From Desulfobacterales bacterium (GTDB taxonomy: Bacteria > Desulfobacterota > Desulfobacteria > Desulfobacterales > CAFBRK01), in assembly GCA_021737185.1 (NCBI GenBank), contig JAIPEL010000041.1, positions 1 through 34,404 on the forward strand: a DNA stretch of 34,404 nucleotides. The letters run 5' to 3'. Made by a program: the position numbers and the translations under genes. A model generated the notes under the pieces. It did not search any database. It saw only the letters and a program-made list of their open reading frames with translations, and was not told where the DNA came from. Numbering within the stretch: the stretch's first letter is position 1; each line of letters starts with the position of its first letter. Below are positions 1-6,010 of this stretch, in pieces.

Positions 1-87
1 TCAGTCTGCCCGCGGTCCCGAGAATCGGCGAAAACGAAATTTATGTCATGGGGACGGTACAGGCAGACCGGCGTCGCCAACTGTACC
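1..87 (-). promoter_or_regulatory. Partial attenuator of the divergent operon (terminator arm cut off by the window edge)
   Basis: Reading the minus strand, segment 1 (GGTACAG, 87-81) lies within the Trp17-Tyr18-Ser19 codons of the leader. It pairs perfectly with CTGTACC (62-56), part of segment 2 (68-56). Segment 2 also begins with GTCTGCC (68-62), which pairs perfectly with GGCAGAC (10-4), segment 3. Segments 1:2 and 2:3 are therefore exclusive. Segment 3 sits inside ACCGCGGGCAGAC, so a matching GTCTGCCCGCGG arm followed by a T-run should lie just left of base 1. The GTCTGCC/GGCAGAC module is the same one used by the rightward attenuator. Confidence 0.6.
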
Positions 88-136
88 AGCACCAGTAAAG
101 GTCTTTTCTCTGTCGTTGATGAATCGTCGTATTCAT
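41..136 (-). CDS. Aromatic (Trp/Tyr) leader peptide of a divergent operon lying left of the window
   Basis: This is a 31-codon minus-strand ORF, ATG at 136-134 and TAA at 43-41. An AAGG Shine-Dalgarno (plus-strand 145-148) lies 8 bases upstream. Residues 14-20 read Tyr-Trp-Cys-Trp-Tyr-Ser-Trp: three Trp and two Tyr within seven codons, which chance rarely gives. Downstream on the same strand are pairable segments typical of a transcription attenuator. Trp/Tyr-rich leaders make the ribosome stall when charged tRNA is scarce. The regulated genes are outside the window; a trp operon or another aromatic gene is the natural guess. It mirrors the rightward leader at 279-353. The reading frame and codon run are seen directly; the role is inferred. 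Confidence 0.78.
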   Translation of the reverse strand: MNTTIHQRQRKDLYWCWYSWRRRSACTVPMT

Positions 137-162
137 ATCGTCCGCCTTCAAATGCCGGCATC

Positions 163-189
163 ATTATCCGCACATCCAGGGGTTGTCAA
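163..189 (-). promoter_or_regulatory. Divergent promoter, leftward
   Basis: On the minus strand, a perfect -35 TTGACA (plus 184-189) is followed after 15 bases by GATAAT (plus 163-168), five of six matches to the -10 consensus. The spacing is shorter than the usual 17. It lies about 27 bases upstream of the start codon of the minus-strand leader peptide, as expected for an attenuated leader transcript. Confidence 0.5.
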
Positions 190-217
190 GCTTTATTATC
201 CGTAAAAAGGCTTGACA
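184..217. promoter_or_regulatory. Inverted repeat joining the two -35 boxes (possible operator)
   Basis: TGTCAAGC at 184-191 and GCTTGACA at 210-217 form a perfect 8-base inverted repeat with an 18-base gap. Each arm contains the -35 box of one divergent promoter. It may only reflect two good TTGACA boxes, but the match runs two bases beyond the hexamer, so a shared repressor site is possible. Confidence 0.3.
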
Positions 218-241
218 CTGCCAATCGCACTGGCATATGAC
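212..241 (+). promoter_or_regulatory. Promoter of the aromatic biosynthesis operon
   Basis: A perfect -35 TTGACA (212-217) is followed after 18 bases by TATGAC (236-241), four of six matches to the -10 consensus. Transcription would start near 248, about 30 bases before the leader-peptide ATG at 279. This fits a leader-attenuator layout. Confidence 0.6.
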
Positions 242-278
242 ATGCGCCAGAAGCACAGAAACAAGGAGAATCTCGAAG

Positions 279-353
279 ATGCACACTTCATTCGGCAGAC
301 AGGGCAGCTATTGGTATTATTATTTTCGCACCGGTCTGCCCGGAGTGCGCTGA
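279..353 (+). CDS. Aromatic amino-acid leader peptide for the DAHP synthase/aro operon
   Basis: This is a 24-residue ORF with ATG at 279, TGA at 351-353 and a good Shine-Dalgarno AAGGAG (263-268) 10 bases upstream. Codons 11-16 (309-326) are Tyr-Trp-Tyr-Tyr-Tyr-Phe, six aromatic codons in succession, with another Phe at codon 5. It lies between a TTGACA promoter and a set of alternative hairpins ending in a terminator, upstream of DAHP synthase, the first enzyme of aromatic biosynthesis. The ribosome is expected to stall here when charged tRNATyr, tRNATrp or tRNAPhe runs low. Sensing all three amino acids from one peptide suits a pathway that feeds all three. The mechanism is inferred from the architecture; the codon run is directly visible. 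Confidence 0.93.
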   Translation: MHTSFGRQGSYWYYYFRTGLPGVR

Positions 354-404
354 ACCGAGAACCACCAGTGCAAAAAGCCGCAGGCAGACCGACTGCCCGC
401 GGCT
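294..404 (+). promoter_or_regulatory. Transcription attenuator (segments 1-4)
   Basis: Four segments can pair in a mutually exclusive way. Segment 1 GGCAGAC (294-300) pairs perfectly with GTCTGCC (334-340). Segment 2 CGGTCTGCC (332-340) pairs perfectly over 9 bases with GGCAGACCG (383-391), the antiterminator. Segment 3 (376-387) pairs with segment 4 (393-404), the terminator. A ribosome stalled on codons 309-326 would cover or disrupt segment 1, freeing segment 2 to hold segment 3 and permit read-through. A ribosome reaching the stop at 351 would mask segment 2 and allow termination. This is the logic of the trp attenuator. Confidence 0.88.
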
Positions 405-414
405 TCTCTTTTTT
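376..414 (+). terminator. Attenuator terminator 1
   Basis: Arms AGCCGCAGGCAG (376-387) and CTGCCCGCGGCT (393-404) pair over 12 positions with one A-C mismatch around a 5-base loop. TTCTCTTTTTT follows. Its 5' arm overlaps the antiterminator segment 383-391. Confidence 0.88.
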
Positions 415-417
415 ATG

Positions 418-457
418 AAAAGGGCCGCGGGGCGACAGTTCGCTCGCGGCCCTTTTT
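418..457 (+). terminator. Second, tandem terminator in the leader
   Basis: AAAAGGGCCGCG (418-429) and CGCGGCCCTTTT (445-456) are perfectly complementary over 12 bases with a 15-base loop and end in TTTTT. Its 5' arm can alternatively pair with the 3' arm of terminator 1: GCCCGCGGC at 395-403 with GCCGCGGGGC at 424-433, nine pairs and one bulged G. The two terminators could thus be switched together. It ends 44 bases before the DAHP synthase start. Confidence 0.75.
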
Positions 458-500
458 GCGCCCGGCCCCCAACCCTGGAACGATCCGAAAGGATAGATCG

Positions 501-1559
501 ATGCAGCGCACAGAGGATGTCAGAATCGTCAACTACTCCCTGCTGCCGTCGCCGATGGCGCTCGGACGAGAGCTCCCGAGCACCGTATCCGCGCGGCAAG
601 CGGTGATCTCCGGAAGGGAGCAAATCCAAAACATCCTGACCAAGCAGGATCCCAGGATGCTGCTGATTGTCGGGCCCTGCTCCATCCACGAGGAAACATC
701 GGCTTTCGAATACGCCCAGCGGCTGTCGGCGCTTTCGGAAAAGGTGAAGGACACCCTGGTGATCGTCATGCGGGTCTATTTCGAAAAGCCGCGGACCACC
801 GTCGGCTGGAAGGGCCTGATCAACGATCCGCATCTGGACGGAAGCTGCGATATTCACGCCGGACTGAGGAAAGCCCGCAAGATCCTGCTGAAAATCACGG
901 AGATGGGTGTTCCCACCGCCACGGAGTTTCTCGAAGCGATCACGCCGCAGTATATCGCGGATCTGGTCTGCTGGGCCGCCGTAGGGGCCAGGACCACCGA
1001 GTCCCAGACCCACCGCGAGATGGCCAGCGGCCTGTCGATGCCGGTCGGCTTCAAAAACGGCACAGACGGAAACCTGGCGTCGGCGGTCAATGCCTTGATC
1101 GCCTCCCGTGCCCCCCAGGGTTTCCTTGGAATCGACCGGGAGGGATACCCATCTGTGGTCAAAACCGCAGGCAATCCATACGGCCATTTGGTACTCCGGG
1201 GAGGCAGACGGCCGAACTACGATCCAATCAGCATCGAGGAGGCCCGGCTGTCCCTGATCACCGAAGGTCTTCCTGACGCCATCCTCGTGGACTGCTCCCA
1301 CGGCAACTCCAGAAAGAAATACCAGGGCCAGGGCCACGTGTGGCACACGATCCTTGACCAGCGCGTTGGTGGAAACGACGCGATCATCGGAATGATGCTC
1401 GAAAGCCATCTCTCGGAAGGAAACCAGAAGTTTTCCCCGAATCTGGATGAGCTGCGCTACGGGGTTTCCATCACCGACGAATGCATCTCCTGGGAGACCA
1501 CCGAGTCCCTGATCCTGTCGGCCCGAGAGAAGCTGCGGGCGGCGGGACTGCCCAACTGA
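501..1559 (+). CDS. 3-deoxy-7-phosphoheptulonate (DAHP) synthase, class I (AroF/G/H type)
   Basis: It condenses phosphoenolpyruvate with erythrose 4-phosphate, the committed first step of the shikimate pathway. The protein has 352 residues, about the usual length of the E. coli-type class I enzymes. It shows the family hallmarks: VGPCSIH near residue 57, MRVYFEKPRTTVGWKGLI near 89, ARTTESQ, SGLSMPVGFKNGTDG, LRGG and DCSHGNS, and MLESHLSEGNQ near the C-terminus, including the expected metal and PEP ligands. The ATG at 501 is chosen over an in-frame ATG at 456 because 456 lies in the terminator arm and 501 is preceded by GAAAGGA. It is the first gene behind the attenuator. Whether it is feedback-sensitive to Phe, Tyr or Trp cannot be read off, so no isozyme letter is given. 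Confidence 0.95.
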   Translation: MQRTEDVRIVNYSLLPSPMALGRELPSTVSARQAVISGREQIQNILTKQDPRMLLIVGPCSIHEETSAFEYAQRLSALSEKVKDTLVIVMRVYFEKPRTTVGWKGLINDPHLDGSCDIHAGLRKARKILLKITEMGVPTATEFLEAITPQYIADLVCWAAVGARTTESQTHREMASGLSMPVGFKNGTDGNLASAVNALIASRAPQGFLGIDREGYPSVVKTAGNPYGHLVLRGGRRPNYDPISIEEARLSLITEGLPDAILVDCSHGNSRKKYQGQGHVWHTILDQRVGGNDAIIGMMLESHLSEGNQKFSPNLDELRYGVSITDECISWETTESLILSAREKLRAAGLPN

Positions 1560-1740
1560 CTCATGTGAAACTTCGGCCTAAGCCGGCGGCAAAAACCGAC
1601 CTGTCCCCGCCTTGGGTTTTGGAGGTTGGAGGGCCACGCTCCGTCGTGGCCGGCATTTGGTCGTTACCGGCAGCACGGACTATACAGCGCGCGTCCCTCC
1701 AACGGCAGGGGCTTCGACACAAGTTTCACGTTTGATCAAA
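1560..1740. repeat. Non-coding spacer with a TIR-bounded palindromic element
   Basis: No gene is evident between the DAHP synthase and aroE. GTGAAACTT (1565-1573) and its reverse complement AAGTTTCAC (1721-1729) bound a folded segment. Inside, GTTGGAGGG (1625-1633) pairs with CCCTCCAAC (1695-1703), and GGCCACG (1632-1638) with CGTGGCC (1645-1651). The outer 16 bases CTCATGTGAAACTTCG (1560-1575) recur inverted at 4257-4272, and a TTTGATCAAA palindrome lies beside both elements (1731-1740 and 4033-4042). This points to a dispersed MITE-like family. No protein is encoded. Confidence 0.55.
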
Positions 1741-1789
1741 TCCCGTTCGAGAACGGGACGGCGGGGCTGTCATCAAAAAAGGGGAAGGC

Positions 1790-2650
1790 ATGAGTTCGAA
1801 GCCGCATCACCAATACATCGAACCGGATCTTTCGGCCGGCGGCGTGCCAAAGGTCTATGCGGTGCTGGGCAACCCGGTTGCCCATAGCCTCAGTCCGGTC
1901 ATGCTCAACCGGGCCTTTCGCGAAACCGGATACAGAGGCCTCTACGTGGCCCTGAAGGTGACCGACATCGCCGGGGCGATCGCCGGCGTCCGGGCCCTCG
2001 GCTTTTCGGGGGCAAGCGTGACGGTGCCCCACAAAGTCGCCGTGATGGATCACCTCGACGAAATCGACCCGACCGCGCGGGCCATCGGCGCGGTCAACAC
2101 GGTGGTCAATCAGGACGGCCGGCTGGCGGGCACAAACACGGATGCGGAAGGCGTTGTTGCCGCTTTGAAGGAAAAGACACGGCTGGAGGGACGGGTATTG
2201 GCGGTGATCGGCGCCGGAGGCGCGGCCCGGGCAGTGGCATACGGGGCGGTCCAAAAAGGAGCAAAGGTCGTCATTGTCAATCGCTCAGAAGCGCGCGGCC
2301 GATCCCTGTCCCGATTTCTACACTGTCCCTTTATTCCGCTGGCCGAGTTTACCGGCGCCGGCATCGATATTCTGGTCAACACCACCCCGGCAGGGATGTC
2401 GCCCCGGACAGACCAACTCCCGATCGACGCTGGGATCCTGACTGCGCAAATGGTCGTCATGGATGTCGTCTACAACCCGATGAAGACGCGGCTGCTCCAA
2501 GAAGCCGAAAAACGGGGGTGCACAACGGTGGACGGCGTCGCCATGTTCGTCTATCAGGGAGCACGGCAGTTTTCCCTGTGGACCGGATTGGCCGCACCGG
2601 TGGAGAAGATGCGGGAGGCTGTTGCCGAGGCGCTGGCCGGCCCCGGGTAG
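1790..2650 (+). CDS. aroE: Shikimate dehydrogenase (NADP+)
   Basis: It reduces 3-dehydroshikimate to shikimate in the cytoplasm. The protein has 286 residues, typical of AroE. The N-terminal substrate domain has GNPVAHSLSP (shikimate-binding Ser residues) and VTVPHK with the catalytic Lys, followed by IGAVNTVV and NTDAEG with the catalytic Asp. The Rossmann part has GAGGAARAV and an NRSEARG loop, the NRxxxR-type signature of NADP preference. NTTPAGMSP and DVVYNPMKT follow, and the C-terminal GVAMFVYQGARQF helix is present. A GGGGAAGG Shine-Dalgarno precedes the ATG at 1790. It follows DAHP synthase in the operon after a repeat-bearing spacer and is separated from aroA by only 9 bases. Confidence 0.95.
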   Translation: MSSKPHHQYIEPDLSAGGVPKVYAVLGNPVAHSLSPVMLNRAFRETGYRGLYVALKVTDIAGAIAGVRALGFSGASVTVPHKVAVMDHLDEIDPTARAIGAVNTVVNQDGRLAGTNTDAEGVVAALKEKTRLEGRVLAVIGAGGAARAVAYGAVQKGAKVVIVNRSEARGRSLSRFLHCPFIPLAEFTGAGIDILVNTTPAGMSPRTDQLPIDAGILTAQMVVMDVVYNPMKTRLLQEAEKRGCTTVDGVAMFVYQGARQFSLWTGLAAPVEKMREAVAEALAGPG

Positions 2651-2659
2651 TGGGATGAA

Positions 2660-3922
2660 ATGAAAGAAATCAAGGTCGGAAAACTCAAAGACGATGTTCA
2701 AATCCGGGTTCCCGGATCCAAGAGCGACACCCACCGGGCGCTGATCGCAGCCGCACTCTCAGACGGCAAATGCCAGCTGACACGGGTTCTCGACAGCGAA
2801 GACACGCGGTTGACCCGCCATGCGCTGGTTCAGCTTGGCGCGGCCATGAGCACCAGCAAAGACGTGCTTTTCGTGGAGGGGACCGGAGGCGCAATAAAGC
2901 CCTGCAGCGCTCCCATTTATCTGGGAAACTCGGGAACCTCGATGCGGCTTCTGACGGCGGTGGCCGCCCTCGGGGTCGGCGAATATCTGCTTTTCGGAAC
3001 GGAGCGGATGCATCAGCGCCCCATCGGCGATCTTCTCGACGGCCTTTCCCAGATCGGCGCGGTGGTAAAGGCCGAAACCGCCGGAGGTTGCCCCCCGGTC
3101 CGGGTGCAGGGCGGCAGACCTGACGGCGGCCGGGTGATCCTGGATTGTTCGGTCAGCAGCCAGTTTCTTTCCGCGCTTTTGCTGATCGGACCTTACACCC
3201 GGAAGGGGATCGACGTTTCGATATCAAAAGGGCCGGTTTCCAAACCTTATATCGACATGACGGTCAGGGTGATGACCCGCTTCGGAGTTTCAGTGGAAAG
3301 ACAAGAATATCGGCGGTTTCACGTCTCCGGTCAACAGGTCTACCGCAGCCGGGACTACGGGATTGAACCGGATGCCTCCCAGGCAGGGTATTTCTGGGCG
3401 GCGGCCGCCGTCACCGGAAGGCGGGTCAAGGTTTCCGGCATCGCCGGAGACTCGATCCAGGGTGACGCTAGGTTTCCGGAGGTGCTGGAGAAGATGGGCT
3501 GCCGGGTGAGCCGGGAGCCCGACGGAATCACGGTCGAGGGGGGATCTCTGGTCGGCATCCAAACCGACATGGGCGACATGCCGGATCTGGTCCCGACCCT
3601 GGCGGTGGTGGCCGCCTTTGCCGAGGGCGAGACTCTCATAGGCAACGTCGCCCACCTTCGTGCCAAGGAAAGCGACCGACTGGCGGCGGTTTCCACGGAA
3701 CTGGAAAAAATGGGGATCTTCGCCGAAGCCTCGGAAAATACGCTTCTGATCCGGGGCGGGTCTCCGAAGGCCGCCGTGATCGAAACCTACGACGATCACC
3801 GGATGGCCATGAGCTTTGCCGTTGCCGGCCTGCGGGTTCCCGGCATTGCCATCGAAAACGAGCGGTGCGTGGACAAATCCTTTCCGGATTTTTGGGAGGT
3901 CTTCGAACAGCTCTACCGATAA
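2660..3922 (+). CDS. aroA: 5-enolpyruvylshikimate-3-phosphate (EPSP) synthase
   Basis: It transfers enolpyruvyl from PEP to shikimate 3-phosphate, the sixth step of the pathway. The protein has 420 residues, normal for the family. PGSKSDTHRALI near residue 18 carries the conserved Lys, Ser and Arg. LGNSGTSMRLLTA near 90 corresponds to the usual LGNAGTAMRPL loop, here with Ser/Ser substitutions and Leu in place of Pro. SSQFLSALL, KPYIDMT, RAKESDRL and DDHRMAMSFAVAGL follow in the expected order, the last two holding catalytic Asp, Arg and Lys positions. The altered loop resembles class II-type EPSP synthases; resistance properties cannot be inferred. It starts 9 bases after aroE, so translation is probably coupled. 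Its TAA lies at the edge of a palindromic repeat. Confidence 0.95.
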   Translation: MKEIKVGKLKDDVQIRVPGSKSDTHRALIAAALSDGKCQLTRVLDSEDTRLTRHALVQLGAAMSTSKDVLFVEGTGGAIKPCSAPIYLGNSGTSMRLLTAVAALGVGEYLLFGTERMHQRPIGDLLDGLSQIGAVVKAETAGGCPPVRVQGGRPDGGRVILDCSVSSQFLSALLLIGPYTRKGIDVSISKGPVSKPYIDMTVRVMTRFGVSVERQEYRRFHVSGQQVYRSRDYGIEPDASQAGYFWAAAAVTGRRVKVSGIAGDSIQGDARFPEVLEKMGCRVSREPDGITVEGGSLVGIQTDMGDMPDLVPTLAVVAAFAEGETLIGNVAHLRAKESDRLAAVSTELEKMGIFAEASENTLLIRGGSPKAAVIETYDDHRMAMSFAVAGLRVPGIAIENERCVDKSFPDFWEVFEQLYR

Positions 3923-3972
3923 ATGCGCATAAATGCGCTGGCGCGCATTTATTAGCGGCGGCTGCGCCGCCG
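3919..3972. repeat. Composite palindrome overlapping the aroA stop
   Basis: ATAAATGCGC (3929-3938) and GCGCATTTAT (3943-3952) pair perfectly around TGGC. An extra copy of the left arm (3919-3928) contains the aroA TAA. It is followed by CGGCGGC-TGC-GCCGCCG (3956-3972). The same two-hairpin composite occurs in reverse beside the purF homologue at 25106-25149. It could act as a transcription end or RNA-stability element, but without a separate T-run this is a guess. Confidence 0.65.
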
Positions 3973-4044
3973 GTGTTCGAGCGTTGAGCGTTGTTTCATA
4001 CGAGCGGGGCCTCTGGCCGCCGGGGCGTCCAGTTTGATCAAAAA

Positions 4045-4267
4045 TGAAACTTCCCAGTCCGTCATTCCGGGCTTGACCCGGAATCCAGGTATTTCTGGAT
4101 CCCCCTTCGACGTTGCTCAGGGTGGTGAGCTTGTCGAACCACGGCTCGAAGTTTATCCCGCACCCCGGATCAAGTCCGGGGCAGGCTTTGATGCGAGGCT
4201 TCGCTGCGGCCGGTCGCAGATCTCGACCATGGCGGGGGATGACGGACCGGGAATAACGAAGTTTCAC
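4045..4267. repeat. MITE-like composite repeat upstream of aroK
   Basis: Terminal inverted repeats TGAAACTTC (4045-4053) and GAAGTTTCA (4258-4266) are each followed inward by a TCCGTCAT(T/C)CC match. Inside are three palindromes: ATTCCGGG/CCCGGAAT (about 4064-4084), TTCGAC...GTCGAA (4106-4138, with GCTCA/TGAGC inside) and CCCCGGA/TCCGGGG (4163-4181). These resemble the widespread small intergenic repeats that read CATTCCGGGCTTGACCCGG or CTCAGGGTGGTGAGC. The reading frame is open through the element into aroK, but the translation there is repeat sequence. The rest of the 3923-4288 gap holds no gene. Confidence 0.7.
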
Positions 4268-4288
4268 ATGAGAGGCCCTGATAAAATT

Positions 4289-4816
4289 ATGAATATCTAC
4301 CTGATCGGATATCGCTGCACGGGAAAGACCACGGTGGGACGCTGGGTGGCAGAACAGCGGGGCTGGGCGTTTGTCGACTCAGACGAGCAAATCGTGCGCA
4401 CCCACGGGATGACCATTCAGCACGTCGTGGCGGCCCAGGGATGGGAGGGGTTCAGGGACAAGGAAAAGCGGGTGATGGAGCGGATCTGCGCCATGGACCG
4501 CTGCGTTGTCGGCACCGGAGGCGGGGTGGTGATCGATCCGGACAACGTTTCCCGGATGCAGAAAACCGGTGTCGTATTCTGGCTCAAGGCAAGTCCGGAG
4601 ACGATCCGGCAGCGGATGAAAAAAGACCATGGCGGCCCCCTTCGCCCGTCGCTGACCTCCACCGGAACCGACCGGGAGGTGGAAGAGGTCTTTGCCCAGC
4701 GCGAGCCGCTGTACCGCCGGGCCGCCGAATTCGAGATCGAGACCGACGGGTTGAGCCCCGAAGCGGTAGGGCAACAGGTCAATGAACACATTCGGAAAAG
4801 AGAAAAGAGAAAATAG
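4289..4816 (+). CDS. aroK: Shikimate kinase
   Basis: It phosphorylates shikimate at O3 using ATP. From the ATG at 4289 the protein has 175 residues, the standard size. It has a P-loop GYRCTGKTTVGR (residues 7-18), DSDEQI with the shikimate/Mg Asp near 32, GFRDKEKRVM near 58 and TGGGVVI near 77. The lid region around residues 115-120 contains RPSLT, and the adenine-binding region follows. The frame is open to 4034, but the upstream part is an intergenic repeat, and a family-sized protein begins at 4289. ATG at 4268 would add only seven residues. No strong Shine-Dalgarno is visible; an AGAGG lies 13 bases upstream. It follows aroA and precedes aroC. Confidence 0.93.
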   Translation: MNIYLIGYRCTGKTTVGRWVAEQRGWAFVDSDEQIVRTHGMTIQHVVAAQGWEGFRDKEKRVMERICAMDRCVVGTGGGVVIDPDNVSRMQKTGVVFWLKASPETIRQRMKKDHGGPLRPSLTSTGTDREVEEVFAQREPLYRRAAEFEIETDGLSPEAVGQQVNEHIRKREKRK

Positions 4817-4838
4817 AAAAGGGCTTTTTCCCAGCCAG

Positions 4839-4866
4839 CATCCAGTATCCAGGATCCAGCATCCAG
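4839..4866. repeat. Short heptamer tandem repeat between aroK and aroC
   Basis: Four consecutive 7-base units of the form NATCCAG (CATCCAG, TATCCAG, GATCCAG, CATCCAG) lie in the 114-base aroK-aroC spacer. Further on, AACTGGC occurs twice (about 4893 and 4902). It is non-coding. No function is evident. Confidence 0.7.
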
Positions 4867-4930
4867 GCCCCAGCCAACTGACCGATTGGCTCAACTGGCA
4901 TAACTGGCTAACTTCTTTTGGAGGCGATTC

Positions 4931-6010
4931 ATGTCCAGCACCTTTGGAACCCTGTTTCGGGTGACCACCTTCGGCGAGTCCCACTGCCCCGGCGTGGGGG
5001 TTGTCGTGGACGGGTGCCCTCCGCGGATGGCGTTGACCGAGGGCGACATCCAGCCGCAGCTCGACCGCCGGCGGCCCGGTCAGAGCCGGTTGACCACGGA
5101 CCGGAACGAGGCCGACCGGGTGCAGATTCTTTCCGGGGTGGAAAACGGCACGACCCTGGGAACCCCCCTGGCGCTGTTCGTCGCCAACCGGGATGTCAGA
5201 CCCTCGGACTATAAGGCCATGGCCGACATCCCGCGGCCTTCCCATGCCGATTACACCTACCAGGCCAAATACGGAATTCGCGCCTCAAGCGGGGGAGGGC
5301 GGTCAAGCGCCCGGGAAACCGTCGGCAGGGTGGCGGCCGGCGCCGTAGCGGAAAAATTCCTTTCCGAAAGATTCGGCGTTTCGATCGTTGCCTGGGTCGA
5401 GGCGGTCGGATCAATCCGGTCCGAAGCGGTGGACATCGAGACGGTGGACCGGAGCCGGGTCGATGCCGCCCCGGTGCGCTGTCCGGATCCTGCCGCGGCC
5501 GCCCGGATGACCGAAAGAATCCAGGAGATCAAGGAGGCCGGTGATTCTGCCGGGGGCGTTGTCGCCTGCGTCTGTCGGAACGTGCCGGCCGGCTGGGGGG
5601 AGCCGGTGTTCGACAAGATGGAGGCGTGTCTGGCCCGGGCCATGATGTCGATTCCCGCTACCAAGGGATTCGAAATCGGCTCCGGGTTTGCCGGGACGCG
5701 AATGCAGGGCTCCGCCCACAACGATCCTTTCGTCTGGAAGGCCGGCGGTCTCGGGACGAAAACCAACTACAGCGGCGGGGTCCAGGGGGGAATTTCCAAC
5801 GGCGAGCCGATCGTTTTCCGGGTGGCCTTCAAACCGGTGGCCACCATCGGTCTTTCCCAACAAACCGTTGATTTCAAGGGAAAACCCGTAACATTCACGG
5901 CCAAAGGGCGGCACGATCCGTGCGTGGTCCCCCGGGCGGTTCCGATCGTAGAAGCCATGGCCGCCTTGGTGCTTGCCGATCTTGCCCTGCGGCAGGGGGC
6001 GCGTCCATGA
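4931..6010 (+). CDS. aroC: Chorismate synthase
   Basis: It converts EPSP to chorismate with reduced FMN, the last common step to Phe, Tyr, Trp and folate. The protein has 359 residues, the normal size. It shows all three family signatures: [17 protein letters not shown] at the start, the [26 protein letters not shown] block (near residues 105-130), and the C-terminal [15 protein letters not shown] block with its catalytic His and Arg residues. [15 protein letters not shown] is also present. A strong GGAGG (4920-4924) precedes the ATG. Its stop overlaps the start of the next gene as ATGA, so the two are translationally coupled. Confidence 0.97.
   Translation: MSSTFGTLFRVTTFGESHCPGVGVVVDGCPPRMALTEGDIQPQLDRRRPGQSRLTTDRNEADRVQILSGVENGTTLGTPLALFVANRDVRPSDYKAMADIPRPSHADYTYQAKYGIRASSGGGRSSARETVGRVAAGAVAEKFLSERFGVSIVAWVEAVGSIRSEAVDIETVDRSRVDAAPVRCPDPAAAARMTERIQEIKEAGDSAGGVVACVCRNVPAGWGEPVFDKMEACLARAMMSIPATKGFEIGSGFAGTRMQGSAHNDPFVWKAGGLGTKTNYSGGVQGGISNGEPIVFRVAFKPVATIGLSQQTVDFKGKPVTFTAKGRHDPCVVPRAVPIVEAMAALVLADLALRQGARP

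Noticed and set aside
43..240. 65-codon plus-strand ORF over the divergent control region
   Set aside because: It lies across the antisense of the minus-strand leader and both promoters, has no Shine-Dalgarno, and shows no protein-like pattern.
288..1409. Long minus-strand ORF opposite the leader and DAHP synthase
   Set aside because: It is antisense to a clear enzyme, its composition is Arg/Gly/Asp-rich with no family pattern, and it overlaps the attenuator. It is a GC-rich shadow.
4034..4288. N-terminal extension of shikimate kinase by 85 residues
   Set aside because: The extension translates the MITE-like repeat; shikimate kinases begin at the P-loop region, as the 4289 start gives.
4839..4866. 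Possible CRISPR array
   Set aside because: The units are 7 bases without spacers; this is a short tandem repeat.
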